A stretch of DNA of 5,748 nucleotides, taken from Candidatus Portnoyibacteriota bacterium (lineage in GTDB: Bacteria > Patescibacteriota > Minisyncoccia > Portnoybacterales > GWB1-42-6). The notes under the pieces are model-generated. The model made no database searches, was not told the origin of the DNA, and saw only the letters and a list, made by a program, of their open reading frames with translations. Shown piece after piece: positions 1-5,611 of this stretch. The stretch lies in assembly GCA_028717445.1 (NCBI GenBank), contig JAQUNU010000041.1:1-5748 (forward strand), read 5' to 3'. Within the stretch, counting starts at the first letter, position 1. Each line of letters opens with the position of its first letter. A program made the translations under genes and the position numbers.

Positions 1-466
1 CGAACATGCCGACTTTGCCGCCTTTGGGAATCGGGCAGATTAAATCGATAACCTTGATGCCGGTTTCAAGAATTTCGGTTTTAGTTGATTGGGAGATGAA
101 CGCCGGCGAAGGCCTATGAATGGGGTATTTCTTTTCGGATTTAACTTCGCCTTTATTATCAATTGGCTCGCCCAGGACGCTTAAAAGACGGCCTAATGTT
201 TTTTCGCCAACCGGCACGCTGATGCCTTCTCCGGTGGCAATTACTTCTTGGCCGCGCGACAGGCCGTCGGTTGAAGACATGGCAATAGCGCGTACGATAT
301 TTGAGCCGATGTGCTGCTGGGTTTCCAAAACCACTTTACTGTCGCCTTTTTTAATTTCCAGCGCTTCAAAAATTTCAGGAAGTTTGTTTTCAAAATAAAC
401 GTCCACGACCGCGCCGATGATCTGTTTGATTGTGCCTGTGTTTGTTTGGGTTGCTGTGTGAGACAT
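1..466 (-). CDS. atpD: F-type ATP synthase subunit beta, N-terminal part (cut by window edge)
   Basis: This is the catalytic beta subunit of the F1 head, where ADP and phosphate are joined. The ATG at 466-464 opens a frame of 155 residues that leaves the window without a stop. Residues 12-85 form the N-terminal beta barrel (QIIGAVVDVYF at 15-25, SSTDGLSRG at 64-72). They are followed by the family hallmarks VPVGEKTLGRLLSVLGEPID at 84-103, IHRPSP at 116-121 and ETGIKVIDLICPIPKGGKVG at 134-153. The sequence stops just before the expected P-loop (GGAGVGKT in the family), so catalytic residues cannot be checked here. It is the last gene visible in the operon, after atpG. The start is fixed by alignment of the barrel; the bases upstream (TTAAAGAT) give at best a weak ribosome binding site. 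The first 11 residues are a polar Thr-rich tail. Confidence 0.97.
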   Translation of the reverse strand, partial: MSHTATQTNTGTIKQIIGAVVDVYFENKLPEIFEALEIKKGDSKVVLETQQHIGSNIVRAIAMSSTDGLSRGQEVIATGEGISVPVGEKTLGRLLSVLGEPIDNKGEVKSEKKYPIHRPSPAFISQSTKTEILETGIKVIDLICPIPKGGKVGMF

Positions 467-509
467 ATCTTTAATTTAACTTCAATTTATTTATAAGAAT
501 TTCTTACGA

Positions 510-537
510 GCTACTTTTCTGGCAGCAGAAAAGTAGC
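510..537. repeat. Perfect 12-bp hairpin upstream of atpD
   Basis: Bases 510-521 (GCTACTTTTCTG) are the exact reverse complement of 526-537 (CAGAAAAGTAGC), leaving a 4-base loop at 522-525. In the operon transcript the hairpin sits about 45 bases before the atpD start. No U-tract follows on either strand, so it does not look like an intrinsic terminator. It lies next to the larger palindrome at 548-682 and may be part of the same element. Confidence 0.8.
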
Positions 538-547
538 CAAAAGACTG

Positions 548-682
548 CTTGCAGCTGAAAATTTTGATAAAATCAGGCTCGCTCATTTAGAAAATCGTCT
601 CCTAAACTCGCTTGCTGCTCGGCCGACGATTTTCTGAAGGACTCGCTCGTCGTGATTTTCTTTCAAAATTTTCAGATGCAAG
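548..682. repeat. Nested long palindrome filling the atpG-atpD gap
   Basis: There are three nested pairs of inverted arms. The outer arms 548-567 and 663-682 match at 19 of 20 positions. The middle arms 569-575 (AAAATCA) and 653-659 (TGATTTT) are perfect. The inner arms 589-599 (AGAAAATCGTC) and 625-635 (GACGATTTTCT) are perfect over 11 bp. The motif CTCGCT occurs three times, at 578-583, 607-612 and 642-647. No frame in it looks coding. The design resembles dispersed intergenic palindromes (REP- or MITE-like), but copy number cannot be judged from one window. As RNA it would fold into a long interrupted hairpin between two cotranscribed genes. Confidence 0.8.
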
Positions 683-699
683 GATTTAAAATCAAAAAA

Positions 700-1623
700 C
701 TATTTTAAAGCATTCGCTCCGGCCGATATTTCGGCAATTTCGGACGTGATGCTGGCCTGGCGTTCTTTGTTAAAAGAAAGAGTCAATTCGTTGACCAGAT
801 CCCCGGCTGCTTGGTTGGCTTGGTGCATGGCTCCCATTCTGGCGGAATGTTCCGAGGCGTTGGATTCAAGCAGGGCCTGATAGATCTGAATTTCGATCAG
901 GCGCGGGACCATTTGGTCCAAGACTTCCCTGGGGCTGGGCTCAAAAATATATTCCATTCCGGCCGGCGCGTTGTTTCCGTTTTCGCCGTTCTTTTTAGCC
1001 GAAGCCAATTCCGCTTCCCCCAAATCATAGGGGTCGTTTATATTGATAGGCAAGATTTGACGCATTCTGGGAATTTGTCTGGCCGCGTCTTTAAAATCGG
1101 TAAAAGCAATCAGAACTTTGTCATAATAACCCGATTTGAAATTATCCATCGTCATTTTGGCAACGGGCAAAACTTGGGTTATTTGTTCGGTTACATCGGG
1201 CTTGGGAAATTCGGCGACAATATTGTATTTGAAATGGCGATAGAGGGAAACGCCTTTTTTGCCCAGTAAAATAAATTCGTGCGGCAGGCCGTGATTATGT
1301 TTTAAAATCGAACGGTGCACTTTGGCCACAATGGCGGAGTTGAAACCGCCGCAGAGGCCGCGATTCGAAGAAATAACAATTACGCCAACTCTTTTTATTT
1401 CTTTTCTTTGTTGAAAAGCTGGATGAATTTCTTCGTTGCTTGCCGCGGCTAAAGAAAGGTTCAAAATGGTTCCCCAGCTTAAATTGGCGTAAGCGCGGGT
1501 TTTTAAGACCGCCTCAACCGCCTTTCGCATCTTGGCGGCCGAAACCATTTCCATGGCTTTGGTGATCTTTTTGGTGCTGTTGATTGATTTTATCCGTCTT
1601 TGGATGTCGCGCGTCTTGGCCAT
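700..1623 (-). CDS. atpG: F-type ATP synthase subunit gamma (central stalk)
   Basis: Gamma is the rotating central shaft that carries torque from the c-ring into the alpha3beta3 head. The 307-residue protein is complete, ending in TAG. The N-terminal helix begins MAKTRDIQRRIKSINSTKKI and continues with TKAMEMVSAAKMRKA (21-35). The middle Rossmann-like domain contains SSNRGLCGGFN (85-95). The C-terminal helix carries the family signature ESNASEHSARMGAMHQAN (253-270), then SFNKERQASITSEIAEI (283-299). N- and C-terminal helices together form the coiled-coil shaft. It is slightly longer than the usual 285-290 residues because of a polar Asn/Gly/Lys-rich stretch at about 202-222. The ATG at 1623-1621 gives the conserved N-terminus exactly; TAAGA just upstream is only a weak ribosome binding site. 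It lies 107 bases after atpA. Confidence 0.98.
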   Translation of the reverse strand: MAKTRDIQRRIKSINSTKKITKAMEMVSAAKMRKAVEAVLKTRAYANLSWGTILNLSLAAASNEEIHPAFQQRKEIKRVGVIVISSNRGLCGGFNSAIVAKVHRSILKHNHGLPHEFILLGKKGVSLYRHFKYNIVAEFPKPDVTEQITQVLPVAKMTMDNFKSGYYDKVLIAFTDFKDAARQIPRMRQILPININDPYDLGEAELASAKKNGENGNNAPAGMEYIFEPSPREVLDQMVPRLIEIQIYQALLESNASEHSARMGAMHQANQAAGDLVNELTLSFNKERQASITSEIAEISAGANALK

Positions 1624-1630
1624 AATCTTA

Positions 1631-1660
1631 CGAATTTTACGAATATACGAATCTGCGAAT
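1631..1660 (-). repeat. Four short ATTCG direct repeats before atpG
   Basis: Read in the transcript direction, ATTCG occurs four times (1660-1656, 1652-1648, 1644-1640, 1635-1631) with spacings of 8, 8 and 9 bases, the last copy 7 bases before the atpG ATG. The array covers the place where a ribosome binding site would be expected. Its role is unknown; it may be a small AT-rich dispersed repeat. Confidence 0.65.
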
Positions 1661-1727
1661 CCACCCTAACCCTCATTTGAAAAAGGAGGGAACTCCTCCC
1701 TTTTACAAGGGGAGGTTGGGAGGGATT
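1658..1727. repeat. Imperfect CCTCCC/GGGAGG palindromic repeat between atpA and atpG
   Basis: The outer arms 1658-1674 (AATCCACCCTAACCCTC) and 1712-1727 (GAGGTTGGGAGGGATT) are complementary with one gap and a few mismatches. Within them, 1695-1700 (CCTCCC) pairs with 1710-1715 (GGGAGG), and AAAAGG at 1681-1686 can pair with CCTTTT-like sequence around 1699-1704. Purine and pyrimidine runs alternate in a way unlike the coding DNA around it. It ends 4 bases before the atpA stop codon. It looks like a dispersed intergenic repeat; there is no U-tract to make it a terminator. Confidence 0.6.
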
Positions 1728-1730
1728 TGT

Positions 1731-3239
1731 TTACAATGTTGCTTTAAAATCTTTGACCAATTCCTCAATCTTTTTTTCCAGATTTTCATCCAGGTCTTTT
1801 TTCTCCATGATCTCTTTTAAAATCTGGCTGCCGGAATTTTGGGCGTATTTATAAAGTCCGGTTTCAAATTCAGAAATTTTATCCACGGCCACTTCGTCGA
1901 GCAGTCCTTTGGTTAGGGCAAAAAAGATTAGAATTTGGTTGACGACCGGCAGGGGGCAGAATTGGTCTTGTTTTAAGATTTCCATCAGGCGTTTGCCGCG
2001 TTCAAGCTTTGATTTTGTTTCCGGGTCAAGGTCAGAGCCGAATTGCGCGAAAGCCGCAAGCTCCCGGTATTGGGCCGCTTCCAATTTCATTTTTCCAGCC
2101 ACTTTTTTCATGGCTTTTAACTGGGCTGTTGAGCCGACGCGCGAAACCGAAATGCCCATGCTGATCGCCGGCCGGTTACCTTGATAGAAAAGATCGGGTT
2201 CAAGATAGATTTGTCCGTCAGTGATGGAAATAACATTTGTCGGGATATAGGCGGAAACGTCGCCGGCCTGGGTTTCAATAATAGGAAGAGCCGTGATTGA
2301 GCCGCCGCCGTATTCCTTATTTAATTTGCAGGCCCGTTCAAGCAAGCGCGAGTGAAGATAAAAAATGTCTCCGGGATAAGCTTCGCGTCCGGGCGGCCGG
2401 CGCAGAAGCAAAGAAATTTCACGGTATGCCACCGCGTGCTTGGAAAGGTCGTCATAAATTATCAGAACATCCTCTCCTTTATCCAAAAAATATTCGGCCA
2501 TGGCGCAGCCGGCATAGGGCGCGATATAGAGCAATGAAGGCGGGGTCGAGGCGCCGGCCAGAATGATGGTCGTGTAATCCATAGCGCCCGTTTCTTCTAA
2601 TTTGGCCACAATACCCGCGATCTTGGCTTCTTTTTGGCCGATCGCCACATAGATGCATTTCATGTTTTGGCCCTTCTGGTTGATGATGGCGTCAATGGCA
2701 ATGGCGGATTTGCCGATCTGGCGGTCGCCGATAATAAGCTCCCGTTGGCCCCGTCCGATCGGAATCATGGCGTCAATGGCCTTGATGCCGGTTTGGACCG
2801 GCTGGTTGACGGTTTCTCTTGAAATAACGCCTGAGGCGACTTTCTCAACCGGATAGAATTTTTCGGCGACAATTTCACTTTTTCCGTCCAGGGGCCGACC
2901 CAAAGGATCGATCACGCGGCCGATAATGCTTTCGCCCACCGGCACTTCCAGAATTCTTTTTGTGCAAGTAACTTCATCCCCTTCTTTAATTTTTTTATAT
3001 TCGCCCAAAATGACAGCCCCGACAATGTCTTCCTCGAGGTTTAACGCCAAGCCAAAGACTGAACCTGCCGAAGTCTTAAATTCGATCATTTCCGACATCA
3101 TAATTTCCGAAAGGCCGGAAATCTTCGCGATGCCGTCCCCTATTTCGACCACCTTGCCCACGTTTTTGGTTTCGGTTTTTGATTTAAAATCGGCGATTTG
3201 TTTTTTTAAATTTTCAACGATATAATCCTTGTTGAGCAT
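1731..3239 (-). CDS. atpA: F-type ATP synthase subunit alpha
   Basis: Alpha is the non-catalytic nucleotide-binding subunit of the F1 head and supplies the arginine finger to the beta active sites. From the ATG at 3239-3237 the protein is 502 residues, the usual length. The N-terminal helix (MLNKDYIVENLKKQI) leads into the beta barrel with VGKVVEIGDGIAKISGL (27-43). RVIDPLGRPLDG is at 108-119, the P-loop GDRQIGKS at 171-178, the Walker B region VLIIYDDLSKHA at 258-269 and LLLRRPPGREAYPGD at 277-291. The arginine finger lies in ISVSRVGS (R367). The helical C-terminal domain ends KDFKATL. The frame stays open upstream to an ATG at 3353, but those 38 extra codons are translated from a palindromic repeat and have no family counterpart, so 3239 is preferred. 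Only A-rich sequence precedes this start. The P-loop has Ile where the family usually has Thr (GDRQTGKT). Confidence 0.98.
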   Translation of the reverse strand: MLNKDYIVENLKKQIADFKSKTETKNVGKVVEIGDGIAKISGLSEIMMSEMIEFKTSAGSVFGLALNLEEDIVGAVILGEYKKIKEGDEVTCTKRILEVPVGESIIGRVIDPLGRPLDGKSEIVAEKFYPVEKVASGVISRETVNQPVQTGIKAIDAMIPIGRGQRELIIGDRQIGKSAIAIDAIINQKGQNMKCIYVAIGQKEAKIAGIVAKLEETGAMDYTTIILAGASTPPSLLYIAPYAGCAMAEYFLDKGEDVLIIYDDLSKHAVAYREISLLLRRPPGREAYPGDIFYLHSRLLERACKLNKEYGGGSITALPIIETQAGDVSAYIPTNVISITDGQIYLEPDLFYQGNRPAISMGISVSRVGSTAQLKAMKKVAGKMKLEAAQYRELAAFAQFGSDLDPETKSKLERGKRLMEILKQDQFCPLPVVNQILIFFALTKGLLDEVAVDKISEFETGLYKYAQNSGSQILKEIMEKKDLDENLEKKIEELVKDFKATL

Positions 3240-3251
3240 TTTTTTAATGCG

Positions 3252-3379
3252 GTCATTCCGAGCGAAGCCACGCCTGGCGGGGCGAAGTCGAGGAATCTCA
3301 CGTCTTTTTATGGGCGAATGGTTTTGTGAGATCTCTCGACTGCGGCCCTTCATTGCTCAGGGCCTCCGCTCGAGATGAC
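3252..3379. repeat. Long inverted repeat filling the atpH-atpA gap
   Basis: Arm 3252-3301 (begins GTCATTCCGAGCG, ends GAGGAATCTCAC) matches the reverse complement of 3326-3379 (begins GTGAGATCTCTCGAC, ends CTCGAGATGAC) along its whole length with scattered mismatches and a small length difference; the loop is 24 bases. A secondary hairpin, GGCCCT at 3344-3349 with AGGGCC at 3359-3364, lies inside the second arm. The element is more GC-rich than the AT-rich edges of the gap. Its translation contains IPRLRPARRGFARND, which resembles the spurious RFLASLGMT-type peptides produced by a widespread class of bacterial intergenic repeats (recognition from memory, not a search). It occupies 128 of the 147 bases between the two genes. 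Confidence 0.85.
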
Positions 3380-3386
3380 TAAAAAA

Positions 3387-3785
3387 TTAAGCTTTCATTT
3401 TATTTTTTAAATTTTCTAATTTTGTTTTTAAACTTGCATCCAGGACCTTGTCGCCGTATTTCAGGATAATTCCGCCTAAGATTTCTCTGTCCGCGCGGTT
3501 TTTGACCGCGATTTTTTTGGCGTCGATCTCTTTTGAAATGAATTCGCCGATTTTATTCAAGGTTTCTTTATCAACGGGTTTGGCGGTAATTGCTTCTGCT
3601 TCGGCCAGGCCGTTTTTCCGATCAAAGGATTGGCTGAATTTTTCGATTATCTTCGGGGCCAGGCGCAGGTCGTTGTTTCTGGCCAGGGTCAGAACAAAAT
3701 CAGAAATTAATTTCTTGGCGTTTTCTTCGTCTTTTTCCAGAATCTCCAGAAGCGCCTGAGCATATTTTTGGGGATGGATTCTCAT
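3387..3785 (-). CDS. atpH: F-type ATP synthase subunit delta, short form
   Basis: Delta (OSCP in mitochondria) sits on top of the alpha3beta3 head and ties it to the b-subunit stalk. The 132-residue protein begins MRIHPQKYAQALLEIL, matching the first helix of the family (YAxAL). It ends with the C-terminal OSCP signature GGIILKYGDKVLDASLKTKL (104-123), where GG, GD and D-S are the hallmark positions. Usual bacterial delta is about 175-180 residues, so about 45 residues are missing, apparently from the N-terminal helical bundle and linker, while both ends are intact. Without a frameshift this looks like a genuinely compact form rather than a broken gene. It follows atpF by 16 bases and is separated from atpA by a palindromic repeat. 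No clear ribosome binding site is seen before the ATG at 3785-3783. Confidence 0.93.
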   Translation of the reverse strand: MRIHPQKYAQALLEILEKDEENAKKLISDFVLTLARNNDLRLAPKIIEKFSQSFDRKNGLAEAEAITAKPVDKETLNKIGEFISKEIDAKKIAVKNRADREILGGIILKYGDKVLDASLKTKLENLKNKMKA

Positions 3786-3801
3786 ATTTCGGCGGCGAGA
3801 T

Positions 3802-4296
3802 TTATTTTTTAGCCAAAATTTCTTTGATTATTTCTTCGTTCTTTTTTTCGTCTATTTCTTTTTCCAGGATCTTTTCGACCGATTCGGCCACCAGGCCAGC
3901 CACCTCTTTTTTAATCTCTCCGCTGATTCTGTTTTTTTCATTTTCCATTTCGGCCTTCTGGCGTTCCACCAGAGTTTCTATTTCCTGTTTGGCCTGTGCC
4001 AGCATCTCTTTCTTTTTTTCTTCGCCCACCAAAGCCGCCTTCTCGACTATTCCGGCCGCTTCGGCTTTGGCTTTGAAAATTTCACGCCTGTATTCTTCAT
4101 TGGCTTCGGTCAGCCGTTTTTCGATCTCTTTGGATTGATCCAGGCTTTTGGCGATCTTGTTGGATCTCTCGGCCATGACCTTTTGCAACGGTTTTAAAGC
4201 GAAAAAATAAAGGGCTGAAAAAGCAACCCCGAAGTTGATGATCTGGGCCAGCAGAAGCCGCCAATCAATATGAAAAATTTCGATTAATGAATCCAT
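3802..4296 (-). CDS. atpF: F-type ATP synthase subunit b (peripheral stalk)
   Basis: Subunit b anchors the stator in the membrane and reaches up to delta on the F1 head. The protein has 164 residues, a normal length. Residues 1-12 precede a single membrane helix at about 13-34 (LLLAQIINFGVAFSALYFFA), followed by the conserved KPLQKVMAERS at 35-45. From about 45 to 155 it is a continuous charged Lys/Glu/Ala-rich helix predicted to form the right-handed coiled coil of the stalk. Only one b-type gene is present, so a homodimer is likely rather than b/b'. The ATG at 4296-4294 has AAGAGA 8 bases upstream, the nearest thing to a ribosome binding site in this operon. Confidence 0.97.
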   Translation of the reverse strand: MDSLIEIFHIDWRLLLAQIINFGVAFSALYFFALKPLQKVMAERSNKIAKSLDQSKEIEKRLTEANEEYRREIFKAKAEAAGIVEKAALVGEEKKKEMLAQAKQEIETLVERQKAEMENEKNRISGEIKKEVAGLVAESVEKILEKEIDEKKNEEIIKEILAKK

Positions 4297-4312
4297 AAAA
4301 TAAATCTCTTTT

Positions 4313-4390
4313 AAATATTTGAATTTTGGGCCTTACGCTTGTATTTATTTGGAATTTAGGATTTTGAATTATGATTTTTGATTTCGATCT
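4313..4390 (-). repeat. AT-rich degenerate repeat tract between atpE and atpF
   Basis: This stretch is made of degenerate units with AAAATC, AAATCC and AATTC motifs in the transcript direction (for example GAATTTTGGG at 4321, GGAATTTAGG at 4351, ATTTTGAATT at 4361). Read on the plus strand it gives a Phe/Ile/Trp/Leu-rich peptide interrupted by a stop, a pattern familiar from low-complexity intergenic repeats in some uncultivated bacteria (from memory). No gene or terminator is supported here. Confidence 0.45.
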
Positions 4391-4395
4391 TATTG

Positions 4396-4424
4396 CGAAG
4401 GGCGCGAGCCTTGCTTGCCCTTCG
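4396..4424. repeat. GC-rich 8-bp hairpin downstream of atpE
   Basis: CGAAGGGC at 4396-4403 is the perfect reverse complement of GCCCTTCG at 4417-4424, with a 13-base loop. ATTG at 4392-4395 and CAAT at 4437-4440 can add an outer stem. It begins 20 bases after the atpE stop in the transcript direction. The following bases (CAATAAGATCG) contain no U-tract, so it is not a classical terminator. It could protect the 3' end of an atpE-containing transcript or slow reading into atpF. Confidence 0.65.
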
Positions 4425-4443
4425 AATATAAGTCCGCAATCGC

Positions 4444-4656
4444 TTATTTGATTGAAAAAGCGATGACCAGAGCATAAATGGCGACCGCTTCGGCAAAGGC
4501 CGAGGCCAGAAGCATTGAAACCAGCACTTTTCCCGAAGCTTCGGGATTTCGGCCGATTGCTTCCATGGCTTTGGCGCCGATCATACCGATGGCCAGGGCC
4601 GGACCAATGGCGCCAATGCCGATAGCCAGCGCTTTGGCAAGCATAACAGTATCCAT
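4444..4656 (-). CDS. atpE: F-type ATP synthase subunit c (rotor ring proteolipid)
   Basis: Subunit c forms the membrane ring that turns as ions pass through it. From the ATG at 4656-4654 the protein is 70 residues: two membrane helices (about 6-31 and 44-68) joined by the polar loop RNPEA at 36-40 that contacts gamma. The ion-carrying carboxylate is E56 in SAFAEAVAIY. The Na+ ligand pattern (Gln in helix 1, Ser after Glu) is absent: the positions are I23 and A57, so H+ coupling is likely. The helix 1 glycine motif is mixed (G13, G15, G18, A20, A22, G24, G27). An in-frame TTG at 4683 would add nine residues (MFIRFQNIF); the ATG is preferred because 70 residues fits the family. No ribosome binding site is obvious. 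Hairpins lie in both flanking gaps. Confidence 0.95.
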   Translation of the reverse strand: MDTVMLAKALAIGIGAIGPALAIGMIGAKAMEAIGRNPEASGKVLVSMLLASAFAEAVAIYALVIAFSIK

Positions 4657-4727
4657 GAAAATATTTTGAAACCGGATGAACAAATAAACAATCAGATTGA
4701 TTTATTTCCTTACCCGGATTCTTCTTA

Positions 4728-4773
4728 AACATTAATCTTCGTCCGCGGAAACCCCCGGAAGAGGATTAATGTT
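4728..4773. repeat. Hairpin spanning the atpB stop codon
   Basis: AACATTAATC at 4728-4737 is the perfect reverse complement of GATTAATGTT at 4764-4773. The 26 bases between can add an inner TCCG/CGGA stem (4742-4745 with 4756-4759). In the transcript the first arm contains the end of atpB, including its TAA stop at 4768-4766; the second arm lies about 70 bases before the atpE ATG. No U-tract follows. The position suggests a role in RNA processing or in separating atpB from atpE translation, which is inference. Confidence 0.7.
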
Positions 4774-5611
4774 CTTCGTTGGTTGTCATGGTTGTCAGAT
4801 ATATCAGGATTAGCATGGCGAAAATCAGCGCCTGGATCAGGCCGACCAATATTTCAAGAAAAAGAAAAGGAATGGGCAGGCCGAAGGCAAAAAGCGCGGC
4901 CATGGAAGCGAGCAACACTTCTCCGGCAAAAATATTGCCGAATAACCGGAACGACAAACTGGCCACTTTCGCCGCTTCTCCAATTATCTCGATAAAACCG
5001 ACAAAAAGCTTAATCGGATTAACGATGACGACCGAAAAATCCTTTCTGATTTTTTTGGGAATTTCGATCAGTGCTTTTAAATTGATGAATTTGTTCAGAT
5101 AATTCCAAAAGCCGATGGCAAAAACGCCGAAAATATGGCTGATTGTCACGCCAATAATGGCTAAAGCCAAAGTCGTATTGAGGTCGGCTGTGCCGCCGCG
5201 GAAGAAAGGAATGAAAACTTGATGACCTTCTTCAGTGGCAATATTGCCGATCGAGCCAACGCCGGGCAGGATGCCTAACCAGTTATTTATCAAAATGAAA
5301 AGAAAAAAAGTGAAGACGATCGGGAAAAATTTCATTGTTTTTTGGCGGGAGCCGGTTACGGAATCGAAAATGCCAAAAAATCCTTCAATGGTCATCTCAA
5401 AAGCGTTCTGAATAAAACCGGGAACCATTCTTATTTTTGATCGCAAAACGAGGCTTAAAATAATAACCACAAAAACCATGCCCCAGGAATTTATCATTGA
5501 ATTGGTGATCGGCAGCGAGCCGACGTGAAAAACCGGCTCCGAATACAGGGTGTGCTCGTGGGAAACTTGAGTTGTTTGGCCGTTTTCAGCGGCAAAGGCC
5601 GTTTGGATCAT
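4766..5611 (-). CDS. atpB: F-type ATP synthase subunit a
   Basis: Subunit a forms the ion half-channels next to the c-ring. From the ATG at 5611-5609 it has 281 residues. Membrane segments are at about 43-57, 95-117, 147-172, 198-234 and 237-272. Hallmarks are NNWLGILPG (109-117), RGGTADLNTTLALA (138-151), SLSFRLFGNIFAGE (218-231) with the essential Arg at 222, and GLIQALIFAML (257-267) with the conserved Gln at 260. A polar segment (about 8-30) precedes FHVGSLPITNSMINSW, the usual beginning of the family. The frame can be extended to a TTG at 5665 (299 residues), only 5 bases after the upstream gene; neither start has a clear ribosome binding site, and the extra 18 residues are basic and not family-like. 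The stop codon lies in a hairpin. Confidence 0.96.
   Translation of the reverse strand: MIQTAFAAENGQTTQVSHEHTLYSEPVFHVGSLPITNSMINSWGMVFVVIILSLVLRSKIRMVPGFIQNAFEMTIEGFFGIFDSVTGSRQKTMKFFPIVFTFFLFILINNWLGILPGVGSIGNIATEEGHQVFIPFFRGGTADLNTTLALAIIGVTISHIFGVFAIGFWNYLNKFINLKALIEIPKKIRKDFSVVIVNPIKLFVGFIEIIGEAAKVASLSFRLFGNIFAGEVLLASMAALFAFGLPIPFLFLEILVGLIQALIFAMLILIYLTTMTTNEEH

Noticed and set aside
120..496. Two small plus-strand frames over the atpD start
   Set aside because: Both are antisense to the well-conserved beta-subunit N-terminus and its leader.
510..537. Rho-independent terminator between atpG and atpD
   Set aside because: The stem is perfect but no U-tract follows on either strand, and atpD is expected to be cotranscribed.
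548..682. CRISPR array suggested by the repeated CTCGCT motifs
   Set aside because: The motifs are only 6 bases and belong to a palindrome; there are no uniform repeats of 24-40 bases or spacers of even length.
811..1269. 152-codon open frame on the plus strand
   Set aside because: It is antisense to atpG, which is a clear family match throughout; the frame has no recognisable domain.
3240..3386. tRNA or small structured RNA gene in the atpH-atpA gap
   Set aside because: The long inverted repeat folds as a simple hairpin; no cloverleaf, T-arm GTTCRA motif or CCA end is visible.
3824..4138. 104-codon Ser/Phe-rich plus-strand frame
   Set aside because: It is the antisense of the Lys/Glu-rich coiled coil of atpF; the Ser/Phe composition simply reflects Lys/Glu codons read backwards.
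4265..4732. 155-codon minus-strand frame over atpE and the atpE-atpF gap
   Set aside because: It overlaps atpE in another frame, has low-complexity composition and translates the AT-rich repeat at its end; atpE itself is certain.
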